A stretch of 53,376 nucleotides of DNA from an uncultured Lachnospiraceae bacterium (GTDB taxonomy: Bacteria; Bacillota; Clostridia; Lachnospirales; Lachnospiraceae). How positions within the stretch are numbered: position 1 is the first letter of the stretch; every line of letters begins with the position of its first letter. The stretch is from contig CAJUJR010000009.1 in NCBI GenBank assembly GCA_910586605.1, forward strand, positions 1 to 53,376, given 5' to 3'. The position numbers and the translations under genes were made by a program. Below the pieces are notes generated by a model. The model ran no database searches, was not told where the DNA came from, and saw nothing but the letters and a program-made list of their open reading frames with translations. Below, piece by piece: positions 17,349 through 25,911 of this stretch.

Positions 17349-18314
17349 TTAATTTTCCACAAGATCCAGGTTACATTCAAACGGTTCCCCAAAGCTTACC
17401 CTGTCATCAAATAAAAGCATTTGTTTTCCATCAATGCTAAACTGTACCTTATTAATAGAAGGAAGCTCTACCAAGGTATTTACAACGGAATAGATTGCTA
17501 CTTCATCCGAAATATCAGAACGTTTTTCCATAAAATCAGAAGATAAATCCAAGTAACAAGTATTTTCTTTTACCGAGATTTTATTGATTTTTGTCCCTTC
17601 CGGAACTGTTTTTAACAGCCCTTTTTTACCAGTCCCTTCAATCGAATCCGGGCCTTTCATCAACTGCTCCATCGCAAGCTGTTCCATCGGAATCGTTGCA
17701 TCGTAAGTAATTTCTACAGGGACTTTTACTAAGCCCGTTCCCTGCCTATCAGAAAAATACATCCCTAACAAAGCCGTCTGCATATAGGCTGTTTCCCCGG
17801 TATTATCAATAAAAGTATCCGCCATCATAAAACCGATCGCATTCATGTTAGAATCTGTCAACGGCTGTCCCGCAACATAAAACTGGATATTCTGGATCTC
17901 TGGAATCTGGCAGAGTGTCTTTACAATTGCAGCACGGCGCAAGATTTCTGAAACCCCAGTAAAATTCCCATAGGAAGCAGACCAATATAAGCTTAAATCC
18001 CCCTGCCCATTAAAAGAATATTCATCCAGCTTTACATTATCTGGAATCGCCTGTTTCAAAGATATGTCCTTTGGCTCTTTCCCCATTCTCCCTACCAGTT
18101 CAAGAATTAATGAATCCGTATCTTTCCCCTTCGGCGTATATTTTTCAGAAGCAATCTTTGTATCATTTGCATCCAGGCAGTAAACCGAAAAACCCTCTGC
18201 ATCATTGTTTTCCCTTTTTCCACATCCTGCTAAAAGAAGGCAAAAGCCAAAAAATATAGTAAACAGCACCATCCTATTGTTCAGGCAAGGCAGGATTATA
18301 CGGTTATCTTTCAC
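17349..18314 (-). CDS. GerMN-domain lipoprotein
   Basis: A 321-residue exported lipoprotein. The signal peptide ends in LLAGCGKREN, giving a lipidated Cys around residue 31. The mature part has the GerMN-type repeats seen in spore germination protein GerM and in lipoproteins next to two-component systems. It starts with GTG overlapping the kinase stop (GTGA), with GGGG 8 bases upstream. That overlap ties its translation to the sensor kinase, as for LpqB-like partners of MtrAB systems. An extracytoplasmic modulator of the kinase is a reasonable inference. An internal ATG at 18272 is an alternative start but would shorten the signal peptide. Confidence 0.8.
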   Translation of the reverse strand: MKDNRIILPCLNNRMVLFTIFFGFCLLLAGCGKRENNDAEGFSVYCLDANDTKIASEKYTPKGKDTDSLILELVGRMGKEPKDISLKQAIPDNVKLDEYSFNGQGDLSLYWSASYGNFTGVSEILRRAAIVKTLCQIPEIQNIQFYVAGQPLTDSNMNAIGFMMADTFIDNTGETAYMQTALLGMYFSDRQGTGLVKVPVEITYDATIPMEQLAMEQLMKGPDSIEGTGKKGLLKTVPEGTKINKISVKENTCYLDLSSDFMEKRSDISDEVAIYSVVNTLVELPSINKVQFSIDGKQMLLFDDRVSFGEPFECNLDLVEN

Positions 18315-19789
18315 GGAAATACCCCTTTCTTTTCACCCAACGATAAACTAGTATCCGATGCAACATAATTTAAAGGAATGCGCACTGTAAAAGTAGTCCC
18401 CTCTTTTTCCTTACTATAAAGTTTCACAGAACCACGGTGCAATAAGATAGAGTTCCTGGTCAATGCAAGGCCAAGACCTGTCCCTCCTGTTTCACGCGAC
18501 CGCGCCTTATCTACGCGGTAAAACCGTTCAAATACCTTATCCTGCAATTCCTCTGGAATGCCAACCCCGGAATCCTCAATTTTTACATAAAAAAATTTAT
18601 GGTCTGCATTTAAGGTAACACGCACCCAGCCATCGTCATAATTATATTTAATTGCATTTTCAATCAAGTTATTCAGCGCAATAGAAATTTTAACCTCATC
18701 GACATCTGCCGCCACAGGGCGGTAACTCTCATAAATCAATTCAATATTCCGCTTTGCGGCAATTGGGCGCAGCCTTTTTAAAAGCTGTTCTAACAATTCA
18801 TTAATGCTGACATTACGGATATTCATCTTCGCATTATTCTTATCCATTTTTACCATAGAAAGTAAGTCATTGATAATCTTTGTCATACGCTCAATTTCAT
18901 TTGTAATATCTACTAAGAACTCCCGGTACAGTTCTTCCGGCATTCCTGTCTGGGATAACAGTGAATCAGACAATACTTTCATAGAAGCCAGCGGCGTTTT
19001 TAACTCATGGGACACATTCGACACAAATTCCTGCCTTGCCGTATCCTGCTCCCGTATATAGCCTGTCATTTTATTAAAAGAATCCGATACTGTAATTAAT
19101 TCGGAATATGTACTTAATTCCAAAGAAACATCCGTATCACCCCTTGTAATTTCATCAATGGATTCTGTTACCTTCAAAAGAGGTTTGGACAGCAAAGAAG
19201 AATACAACAGTGAGAACACCAATATACAAACAGCAAATGCAATTAAAAGAAGGATTGCACGGTAATTCACTGATTCTTCTACGAGATGGATATTTTTTGT
19301 AGAAAAGCTAATTAATATAACGCCAATTGTACGTTCTCCTGAAGGTTCAATAACAGGAATCGTCAACTGGATATAATCACCAATTTCATTGACATATTTT
19401 GCATTAGAACCATTAAAACACTGGACAATCTCCGTTGAAATTGCAATTTTGCCCTGTTCTAGCCCATAGGTATCTTTAATAATATTCAGGTTTTGGTCAA
19501 CAATCATAACACGCCCCTGATAGACATTGGCCACCTCTTCTGCTTCGTGCTCCACTTCACTGGATTCCCTGCCTGAAAGATAGCCTGAAGAAAGTACTAG
19601 ATTAGAAATTACATTTCCATAGGATTGAAGTTCTTCTGTTTTCTGGGAAATAATCTGGGCATTATACGCCTTTAATAATATATTTGAAATCAGGACAAGC
19701 GGTATAATTCCAACTAAAAACATCACGCAAAATACCTGTACCCGCAAAGTACGCAACCTGTACCACAGATTTTTCCATTTCTCTTTCAA
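18311..19789 (-). CDS. membrane sensor histidine kinase
   Basis: A 492-residue kinase. Transmembrane helices lie at about 17-40 and 176-200 and enclose an extracellular sensor of about 135 residues. A HAMP linker follows (200-250), then the phosphoacceptor motif NVSHELKTPLASM (His261) and an ATPase domain with NNLIENAIKYN, DSGVGIPEEL and RETGGTGLGLAL. It resembles WalK/ResE-like kinases, but the signal is unknown. The start is TTG with GGAGG 6 bases before it, and an 8-bp hairpin overlaps that site. The cognate regulator lies 61 bp upstream. Confidence 0.92.
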   Translation of the reverse strand: MKEKWKNLWYRLRTLRVQVFCVMFLVGIIPLVLISNILLKAYNAQIISQKTEELQSYGNVISNLVLSSGYLSGRESSEVEHEAEEVANVYQGRVMIVDQNLNIIKDTYGLEQGKIAISTEIVQCFNGSNAKYVNEIGDYIQLTIPVIEPSGERTIGVILISFSTKNIHLVEESVNYRAILLLIAFAVCILVFSLLYSSLLSKPLLKVTESIDEITRGDTDVSLELSTYSELITVSDSFNKMTGYIREQDTARQEFVSNVSHELKTPLASMKVLSDSLLSQTGMPEELYREFLVDITNEIERMTKIINDLLSMVKMDKNNAKMNIRNVSINELLEQLLKRLRPIAAKRNIELIYESYRPVAADVDEVKISIALNNLIENAIKYNYDDGWVRVTLNADHKFFYVKIEDSGVGIPEELQDKVFERFYRVDKARSRETGGTGLGLALTRNSILLHRGSVKLYSKEKEGTTFTVRIPLNYVASDTSLSLGEKKGVFP

Positions 19790-19791
19790 AA

Positions 19792-19841
19792 CAGTTCCTC
19801 CAATACAGGAACTGCTTTGAATTTACTTCCCTACAGTCCCT
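19792..19841 (-). promoter_or_regulatory. alternative hairpins over the kinase ribosome site
   Basis: In the minus-strand RNA, three segments appear in order: AGGGACUG (19841-19834), CAGUUCCU (19814-19807) and AGGAACUG (19799-19792). The second can pair with the first (one G-U) or with the third. The third overlaps the kinase GGAGG site. This resembles a translational on/off switch (inference). Confidence 0.5.
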
Positions 19842-19850
19842 AAATTACAT

Positions 19851-20540
19851 TTATTTCTGGAAATAATACCCAACCCCCCACTTGGTATGGATATACTTTG
19901 GCTCACTTGGGGTATTTTCAATTTTTTCACGCAAACGGCGGATATGTACGTCTACTGTACGCACATCGCCAGGATATTCATATCCCCAAACCGTATTTAA
20001 CAGTTCTTCCCTGCCATATACTTTATTTGGGTGCGTCATTAAAAGCTCCAGCAAATCAAATTCTTTTGCCGTCAGGTTAACTTCCTTTTCACTGATATAA
20101 CCACGGCGGCTTTCCGTGTTAATCTTAAGTTCCCCAAAAGACAATTCTGTATTTTCCACAGCCTTAGGCGTTTTTGGCTCGCTGCGCCGCATAATCGCTT
20201 TAATGCGCGCTTTTACTTCCAATATATTGAACGGTTTTGTAATATAATCGTCTGCACCGTATTCCAGCCCCAGGATTTTATCCATATCGTCCCCCTTTGC
20301 CGTCAGCATAATAATCGGGACATCTGAATATTCACGGATCTGCTGGCATACCTCAAAACCGGTAAACTTCGGGAGCATCACATCCAGCAAAATTACATCA
20401 TACTGGTTTTGGGAAGCCAGGTCAAGCGCTTCCTGCCCATCATATGCACAATCCACTACCATATCATCCTGTTCCAAGCTGAAACGTATCCCCTTTACAA
20501 TCAGCTTTTCATCATCCACTACCAATACTTTCCTGGCCAT
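19851..20540 (-). CDS. OmpR/PhoB-family response regulator
   Basis: A 229-residue regulator. The receiver domain has the phosphoacceptor Asp53 in VILLDVMLPKF, the acidic pair DDEK at 9-12, and the Lys in ITKPFN. The C-terminal winged helix contains LTAKEFDLLELLM, YGREELLNTVWGYEY and VDVHIRRLREKIE, which place it in the OmpR/PhoB family. It precedes the kinase gene and follows comEA by 20 bp, so all are likely in one transcript. Its target promoters are not visible here. Confidence 0.94.
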   Translation of the reverse strand: MARKVLVVDDEKLIVKGIRFSLEQDDMVVDCAYDGQEALDLASQNQYDVILLDVMLPKFTGFEVCQQIREYSDVPIIMLTAKGDDMDKILGLEYGADDYITKPFNILEVKARIKAIMRRSEPKTPKAVENTELSFGELKINTESRRGYISEKEVNLTAKEFDLLELLMTHPNKVYGREELLNTVWGYEYPGDVRTVDVHIRRLREKIENTPSEPKYIHTKWGVGYYFQK

Positions 20541-20560
20541 TCCTTTTTATCCCCCTGAAA

Positions 20561-21229
20561 TTATGTAATTGTTATCAAGTCTTTTATTTTTTTGTATATG
20601 CCGTCTTTAATACCGGATATTTTCATTAAATCCTCTTTTACAGCAAAAACGCCATGCTCCGTGCGGTAATCCAGGATAAGCTGCGCCTTTGCCTGCCCTA
20701 TTCCGGGTAAAGACATTAATTCCTCTAAAGAAGCTTTATTAATATTAACCAAACCTGCCATACTGCCTTCTGCATTGCCAGCCGCTTCTTTACCAGAGGC
20801 AGAAGCCTGTTTTTTAGCCTGCTTTTTTGTCAGCACATGAATCTGTTCCCCATCTTCCAATATCCTTGCAAGGTTAACCGAATCCCTGTCAGCATTTTTT
20901 AAAAAACCTCCTGCGCTTTCCACCGCGTCACAAAGCCTTGCCACGCCATGATAACGGTACAGCCTTGGATGCTTCACCGCACCAGAAATATAGACAGCAC
21001 ATTCCTGTTTTTCTTCTGCCAGCCTATCCTTTTGTGCTTCCTTTTTTCTGCCCTGCCCATCTTTCTGCCCTGCCGTCCCTGGCAAAGCAGAACTTGCCAC
21101 TTCTCCCTGCGCGAAAAAACTTTCTTCTGCAAAACCTGCGCTCTCCCTCTGCTGTTTTACAAAAAGAAAGCCTGCAAGGATGAAAAAAAGCAGGCAGAAC
21201 CCAATGATAATATGTGTATCTTTTTTCAT
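20561..21229 (-). CDS. comEA: ComEA-type DNA receptor with SLBB and helix-hairpin-helix domains
   Basis: A 222-residue membrane-anchored DNA-binding protein. The N-terminal helix (about 7-24) is a membrane anchor, followed by a low-complexity spacer rich in Gln, Lys and Ala. An SLBB-like region (CAVYISGAVKHPRLYRY to GEQIHVLTK) precedes the C-terminal helix-hairpin-helix pair with VNINKASLEELMSLPGIG. ComEA binds incoming double-stranded DNA and passes it to ComEC. It heads the operon, with a promoter at 21307-21335. Neighbouring comEC at the far end of the same unit supports a role in DNA uptake. Confidence 0.9.
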   Translation of the reverse strand: MKKDTHIIIGFCLLFFILAGFLFVKQQRESAGFAEESFFAQGEVASSALPGTAGQKDGQGRKKEAQKDRLAEEKQECAVYISGAVKHPRLYRYHGVARLCDAVESAGGFLKNADRDSVNLARILEDGEQIHVLTKKQAKKQASASGKEAAGNAEGSMAGLVNINKASLEELMSLPGIGQAKAQLILDYRTEHGVFAVKEDLMKISGIKDGIYKKIKDLITIT

Positions 21230-21306
21230 AAAAACCCTCCGTTCCTGCCAAAAACAAAGCTGCCCTTTTTATGAAAATAATACACTTTACTGCACACTCC
21301 GATTAT

Positions 21307-21335
21307 ATTCTAACGAATTTCCCCTCCGATTACAA
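21307..21335 (-). promoter_or_regulatory. sigma-A promoter of the comEA operon
   Basis: On the minus strand TTGTAA (21330-21335), a 17-bp spacer and TAGAAT (21307-21312), about 78 bases before comEA. Confidence 0.65.
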
Positions 21336-21396
21336 GAGTTACAATTCACAAAAATCTTAATTCTTTCTTAAGTTTTTTTGGCTGGAACGTGCCTAT

Positions 21397-21442
21397 GGCA
21401 TGTTTGAAACACATCATGTAAAAAGTAAGATTCAAACACGCC
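21397..21442. repeat. dispersed repeat, copy 1 (imperfect inverted repeat)
   Basis: The arms GGCATGTTTGAA (21397-21408) and TTCAAACACGCC (21431-21442) form an 11-of-12 inverted repeat. They share the CGTGTTTGAA core with copies near 27.4, 37.3 and 52.3 kb. It ends against the DUF606 gene's stop codon. Confidence 0.6.
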
Positions 21443-21886
21443 CTAAAATAATTCTTTCCATTTAAATAGGACAATCCCTGCAATAAAGACAGCCACACCT
21501 GCAAGCTTTAGCCAGTCAAACCCCACTTTTTCTGCGCCAAACCATCCAAATAAATCAACGGCATAAGCTGCGATAAGCTGCGCTGCAATAATAAAAAGCG
21601 TTGCTTTTGCAGGCCCAAGCTGTTCCATCCCTACAATTACAGTATAAGTAATAAAAGCTCCCATTACCCCGCCCAAAAGCAAATAAAGCGGCCTGACATG
21701 GAAAATCCCGCTAAAACTGCTTTCACGCCCTGTCACAAACCACGCAGCCAGGCAGACAACCAATGCAGAAAGCTGGACAAAAGATGCCGATACCCATTCA
21801 CTTGTCTGCTTTGTTACCTGTGTATTAAAAACCCCCTGAAGCGCCATTAACATACCTGATATAATTGATATAACCATTCCCCACAT
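21443..21886 (-). CDS. DUF606/YdcZ-type drug/metabolite superfamily transporter
   Basis: A 147-residue protein with five hydrophobic segments, the size and layout of the DUF606 (YdcZ) half-transporters. These small DMT-superfamily proteins probably pair to form a channel. Recognisable stretches are GMLMALQGVFNTQ, GGVMGAFITYTVI and IIAAQLIAAYAVDLFGW. The substrate is unknown. The ATG has an AAGGAG site 7 bases upstream, and that site is complementary to two earlier leader segments (see 21887-21962). It stands downstream of argD, but the structured spacer suggests its own control. Confidence 0.85.
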   Translation of the reverse strand: MWGMVISIISGMLMALQGVFNTQVTKQTSEWVSASFVQLSALVVCLAAWFVTGRESSFSGIFHVRPLYLLLGGVMGAFITYTVIVGMEQLGPAKATLFIIAAQLIAAYAVDLFGWFGAEKVGFDWLKLAGVAVFIAGIVLFKWKELF

Positions 21887-21962
21887 AAAAAAACTCCTTT
21901 TCTGCCAAAATAAACTGACACAAAAGGAGCACTTCCAAATGCATCCTTTTGCACCTGGAGTT
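21887..21962 (-). promoter_or_regulatory. structured leader sequestering the DUF606 ribosome site
   Basis: In minus-strand order there are four segments: AACUCC (21962-21957), GGUGCAAAAGGA (21955-21944), UCCUUUUGUGUC (21928-21917) and the ribosome site AAAAGGAGUU (21901-21892). Segments 2 and 3 pair over 12 bp (with G-U pairs). Segment 3, extended to CUCCUUUU, can instead pair with the ribosome site over 8 bp. Segment 1 can pair with it over 6 bp. I do not match it to a named riboswitch. Confidence 0.5.
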
Positions 21963-21993
21963 ATTATTTCCCAATATTACAAAACCATACCAA

Positions 21994-23169
21994 TTACAAC
22001 TCTGAAAAAACTTCATCAAGAATCTGCAGGCATTCATCAATCTGCTCTTTTTCTATGACAAGAGGCGGCGCCATACGTACAACATTTGAGCCCGCCGTCA
22101 AAAGCACCAGCCCTTTTTCCATTGCCTTCTTCACAATTTCCCCATTCGCATAGGAAACTTCCAACCCAATCAAAAGCCCCTTTCCACGCACATCGGTAAT
22201 CACAGAAGGATATTTTTCAGCAAGGCTCTTTAGTTTTTCAAAAAAGTAAAAAGACATTTCCTGGACATGGCCTGGAATTTCTTTCTCTTTAAATATCTCG
22301 AATACTTTACAAACAGCAGCGGCTGCCAAAGGATTGCCGCCATATGTCGTCCCATGGTCCCCTGGGCGCATGGCTTCTGCAAATTTTTTCACAGCAGCAA
22401 AAGCGCCTACGGGGACGCCATTCCCAAGCGCCTTAGCGCTTGTCATAATATCTGGCAGGATACCATAATGCCCATAGGCAAACATTCTTCCAGTACGCCC
22501 CATGCCGCACTGGATTTCATCTAAAATCATTGCAATATCATTTTCATCGCATAGGCGGCGGATTCCCATTAAAAATTCCTCACTAGCTGGATAAATTCCG
22601 CCCTCTCCCTGAACCGTTTCCAAAATAATAGCACAGGTATCTTTTGTAACCAGTTTCTTCACACTTTCCAAATCATTGTAAACCGCAAAAGAAACGCCGC
22701 CAATCAATGGTTCAAACGCTTCACGGTAATGCTTTGTCCCTGTCACAGAAACAGCTCCCATGGAACGTCCATGAAATGAATGTTCCATAGCAATGATTTC
22801 CCCTTTGCTGTCCTTATTTTTTAAATAAGCATATTTCCGCGCCAGCTTAAGCGCACCTTCAATCGCTTCTGTCCCACTGTTTGTAAAAAATACCTGGTCC
22901 ATGCCAGAAGCCTCTGCCAGATATTGCGCTGCACAAAGGACAGGCTTGGTATAATAAAGGTTGGAAATATGGATCAGCTTGTCAATCTGGCCTTTCACAC
23001 CCTGCTTAAACTCCTCATTGCTGTAACCAAGTGCAGAAACAGCAATACCGGCCCCCATATCCAGATATTTTTTCCCATGGTCATCATATAAATAGACATC
23101 CTCACCCTTTTCAAATATAACAGAACGGTTATATGTGTGAATTAAATATTGGTCTAAATCTTTTTCCAT
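21994..23169 (-). CDS. argD: acetylornithine aminotransferase
   Basis: A 391-residue class III PLP aminotransferase that converts N-acetylglutamate semialdehyde to N-acetylornithine. The PLP lysine is in TSAKALGNGVPVGAF (Lys246), with VFFTNSGTEAIEGALKLARK and MILDEIQCGMGRTG in the expected places. The ATG at 23169 has a perfect AGGAGG site and starts MEKDLDQYLIHTY; the frame to 23193 has no better start. It follows argB by 57 bp. The argBD context supports ArgD over a related ornithine or GABA aminotransferase. Confidence 0.93.
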   Translation of the reverse strand: MEKDLDQYLIHTYNRSVIFEKGEDVYLYDDHGKKYLDMGAGIAVSALGYSNEEFKQGVKGQIDKLIHISNLYYTKPVLCAAQYLAEASGMDQVFFTNSGTEAIEGALKLARKYAYLKNKDSKGEIIAMEHSFHGRSMGAVSVTGTKHYREAFEPLIGGVSFAVYNDLESVKKLVTKDTCAIILETVQGEGGIYPASEEFLMGIRRLCDENDIAMILDEIQCGMGRTGRMFAYGHYGILPDIMTSAKALGNGVPVGAFAAVKKFAEAMRPGDHGTTYGGNPLAAAAVCKVFEIFKEKEIPGHVQEMSFYFFEKLKSLAEKYPSVITDVRGKGLLIGLEVSYANGEIVKKAMEKGLVLLTAGSNVVRMAPPLVIEKEQIDECLQILDEVFSEL

Positions 23170-23226
23170 CGTAATCCTCCTACGCCATTTCAAGACGCTT
23201 TCTAATGATACAATCTGTACAAAACA

Positions 23227-24141
23227 TTATTTTTCACTGGAATATGGCTCGCTGTCATCTCCAATAATTGCAGTTCCAATACCTCTTTTTGTAAAAAATT
23301 CCAAAAGCAGGCAATGCTCCCTCCTGCCATCTAAAATATGCACCCTGTTTACACCGCTGTTTACTGCATTAATGCAATTGTTGACTTTCGGAAGCATCCC
23401 TCCACTTATAATGCCGCTTTCAATCAATTTATTTGCCTCAATCAGGTTTAACACCGGGACAAGGGAAGAAGAATCCTCTGGGTTCATACATACCCCTTCC
23501 ACATCTGTCAGGAACGCAAGCTTTTCTGCACGGATGGAGCCGGCAATAGCACATGCGGCGTCATCTGCATTAATATTATAAGTTTCTCCCTTATCATCCA
23601 TCCCAATCGGTGCAATAATGGGGATATAATCATTTTCCAGCAAAGTATCTAAAATATCAGTCGTAACAGTATCCACATCCCCCACATAACCAATATCTTT
23701 CCCATTTGGCATTTTCTTCTTTACATGGAGCATGTCGCCATCTTTCCCACAAATGCCAATTGCCTTTACGCCAAGATGCTCAACCATCTGGACAAGGTAC
23801 TTATTTACCCTGTTTAATACCATTTCCACAACTTCCATAGTATCCTTGTCCGTTACCCGAAACCCCTCTTCAAAATGGGTTTCCATGCCAAGCTTGTCAA
23901 TCCAATGGTTAATTTCCTTTCCTCCGCCGTGGACAATAATGGGCTGCATCCCTACCAATTTCAGCAAAGCCACATCCTTAATAACGCTTTCCTCTAGCGT
24001 CTTATCCTGCATCGCGCTTCCGCCATATTTAACAACAACCCTTTTATTATTAAAATCACGGATATAAGGAAGCGCTTCAATCAGCGTTTCTGCCTTAACC
24101 GTAATTTTATCCATATACTTTTCTCTTTCTTCCGTACTCAT
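23227..24141 (-). CDS. argB: acetylglutamate kinase
   Basis: A 304-residue amino-acid kinase phosphorylating N-acetylglutamate in arginine synthesis. The motifs VVKYGGSAMQD and PIIVHGGGKEINHWIDKL at the N-terminus and YNINADDAACAIAGS later are diagnostic. The family is often feedback-inhibited by arginine when an N-terminal helix is present; the first 20 residues (KITVKAETLIEALPYIRDF) look like such a helix. The ATG has GGAGGA 6 bases upstream. The promoter (24221-24249) overlaps an ARG box, implying repression by ArgR. Confidence 0.95.
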   Translation of the reverse strand: MSTEEREKYMDKITVKAETLIEALPYIRDFNNKRVVVKYGGSAMQDKTLEESVIKDVALLKLVGMQPIIVHGGGKEINHWIDKLGMETHFEEGFRVTDKDTMEVVEMVLNRVNKYLVQMVEHLGVKAIGICGKDGDMLHVKKKMPNGKDIGYVGDVDTVTTDILDTLLENDYIPIIAPIGMDDKGETYNINADDAACAIAGSIRAEKLAFLTDVEGVCMNPEDSSSLVPVLNLIEANKLIESGIISGGMLPKVNNCINAVNSGVNRVHILDGRREHCLLLEFFTKRGIGTAIIGDDSEPYSSEK

Positions 24142-24220
24142 AACAATCCTCCGTTTCTGTTCCTCTTAATCTGCTGCTTTTACCACATCGCCTAAAACAG
24201 ACAGCAGCAATTTCTTTGCT

Positions 24221-24249
24221 ATTATACGTCTTTATTTATAATTATGCAA
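24221..24249 (-). promoter_or_regulatory. argB promoter overlapped by an ARG box
   Basis: On the minus strand TTGCAT (24244-24249), a 17-bp spacer and TATAAT (24221-24226). The ARG-box-like TGCATAATTATAAA (24235-24248) covers the -35 box and fits TGMATWWWWATKCA at 12 of 14 positions. Occupation by ArgR should block the promoter. Confidence 0.7.
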
Positions 24250-24378
24250 GACCTTTTTAAGATTGTAAATATTCAAAACATTGGGCAGCTTCGCTATCAA
24301 GTTTTACATATATTGTTTAGAAAGGCTATGAATAGTAACTTCACGGCTTCTCCATTTTCAATTCTGAGAAAAAGCCCT

Positions 24379-24412
24379 TGCATAAATATTCATTTTGATG
24401 TATATTTATTAA
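24379..24412 (+). promoter_or_regulatory. tandem ARG boxes upstream of argG
   Basis: TGCATAAATATTCA (24379-24392) fits the ArgR consensus TGMATWWWWATKCA at every position. A weaker second site (24399-24412, TGTATATTTATTAA) starts 20 bp later. That spacing is typical of paired ArgR operators. The rest of the 383-bp argB-argG spacer shows only promoters and a possible half-site near 24275. Confidence 0.75.
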
Positions 24413-24436
24413 TAGTTTTGAAACGCAAACAAAATA

Positions 24437-24465
24437 TTGCTTTTTGTAGGATTTCTGCTTATACT
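24437..24465 (+). promoter_or_regulatory. argG promoter
   Basis: TTGCTT (24437-24442), a 17-bp spacer and TATACT (24460-24465), about 55 bases before the argG start. The ARG boxes lie just upstream. Confidence 0.6.
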
Positions 24466-24524
24466 AAGACATATGGCTTTTTATGGCAGCCTATAAAAAC
24501 ATATTGTTACAGGAGGAAATAATT

Positions 24525-25751
24525 ATGAAGGAAAAAGTAATCCTCGCCTATTCTGGCGGGTTAGACACAACAGCAATTATCCCATGGTTAAAAGAAAACT
24601 ACGATTATGAAGTTATCTGCGTCTGTATTGACGTTGGACAGGAAAGTGAACTGGATGGGTTAGAGGAAAGGGCACTTTCTTGCGGTGCTGCCAAATTATA
24701 TATAGAAGATGTCACAGATGAATTCTGCGATGATTTCGTTGTCCCATGCGTACAGGCAAACGCTATTTACGAAAATAAATATCTCCTTGGAACTTCTATG
24801 GCACGCCCGCTTATTGCAAAAAGGCTTGTTGAAATTGCAAGGAAAGAAAATGCTACCGCCATCTGCCATGGCGCTACCGGAAAAGGGAACGACCAGGTTC
24901 GTTTTGAACTTGGTATCAAAGCGCTTGCACCAGATATTAAAATTATTGCCGCATGGAGGGACGAGCACTGGACAATGGATTCCCGCGAATCTGAAATTGC
25001 ATATTGCAAAGAACATGGCATAGACCTTCCATTTTCTGCAGATAACAGCTACAGCCGTGACAGAAACCTCTGGCATATCAGCCATGAAGGCTTGGAGTTA
25101 GAAGATCCCGCTAACGCACCTGACTATGACCATCTGCTTGTCCTTGGCACAACACCGGAAAAAGCCCCGGAAGAAGGCGAAGTTGTGTCCATGACTTTTG
25201 AAAAAGGCGTTCCAAAATCAGTAAATGGACAGGAAATGAAAGTTTCTGATATTATCCGTACTTTAAACAAGTTAGGCGGAAAGCACGGGATTGGCATAGT
25301 GGATATCGTAGAAAACCGTGTTGTCGGCATGAAATCACGCGGCGTATATGAAACACCAGGCGGAACAATTTTAATGGAGGCACACCAACAGCTTGAGGAA
25401 CTGATTCTTGACCGCGATACTTACACTGCAAAAAAAGATATGGGCAATAAATTTGCTGATATTGTTTATGAGGGAAAATGGTTTACCCCTCTCCGCGAAG
25501 CAGAGCAGGCATTTATTGAATCTACCCAGAAATATGTAACCGGAGAAGTTAAATTTAAACTCTACAAAGGAAACATCATAAAGATGGGGACAACTTCACC
25601 ATACTCCATCTATAGCGAATCTATCGCTTCCTTCACGACTGGTGAACTTTATAACCATAAAGATGCAGAAGGCTTTATCAACCTGTTCGGCCTTTCTTCA
25701 AAAGTCCGTGCAATGAAACAGGGCGCTTTTGCAGAATTAAAAGAAGACTAA
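24525..25751 (+). CDS. argG: argininosuccinate synthase
   Basis: A 408-residue enzyme joining citrulline and aspartate with ATP. The PP-loop AYSGGLDTTAIIPWL and the motif HGATGKGNDQVRFE identify it. The ATG at 24525 has an AGGAGG site and gives MKEKVILAYSGG; the longer frame adds 14 unrelated residues. It is transcribed away from argBD. argH is not next to it, which is unusual, as argH commonly follows argG. A long hairpin terminator follows. Confidence 0.97.
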   Translation: MKEKVILAYSGGLDTTAIIPWLKENYDYEVICVCIDVGQESELDGLEERALSCGAAKLYIEDVTDEFCDDFVVPCVQANAIYENKYLLGTSMARPLIAKRLVEIARKENATAICHGATGKGNDQVRFELGIKALAPDIKIIAAWRDEHWTMDSRESEIAYCKEHGIDLPFSADNSYSRDRNLWHISHEGLELEDPANAPDYDHLLVLGTTPEKAPEEGEVVSMTFEKGVPKSVNGQEMKVSDIIRTLNKLGGKHGIGIVDIVENRVVGMKSRGVYETPGGTILMEAHQQLEELILDRDTYTAKKDMGNKFADIVYEGKWFTPLREAEQAFIESTQKYVTGEVKFKLYKGNIIKMGTTSPYSIYSESIASFTTGELYNHKDAEGFINLFGLSSKVRAMKQGAFAELKED

Positions 25752-25761
25752 GATTTTCCTT

Positions 25762-25827
25762 AGGTGCGGCAGAACCTTACCTGGCGAGATGTTTTCGAGC
25801 CTGGAAAGGCATCTCCGCACCTTTTTT
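25762..25827 (+). terminator. long hairpin terminator after argG
   Basis: An 8-bp closing stem AGGTGCGG/CCGCACCT (25762-25769 with 25815-25822) and a T-run to 25827. Inside it CCTTaCCtGGC pairs with GCCtGGaAAGG, an 11-position stem with two mismatches. It is larger than usual for a simple terminator. Confidence 0.75.
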
Positions 25828-25911
25828 ATGTTATAGAAAATTGCACTGTTACATAGTGGTTGCCAACAAGAACTGCAAAGCAATTCTTGCCAGAACGTAG
25901 GCGGTGCGCTT

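Noticed and set aside
14818..21229. Mobile element carrying comEC and comEA
   Set aside because: No integrase, transposase or flanking repeats are present, and composition matches the surroundings.
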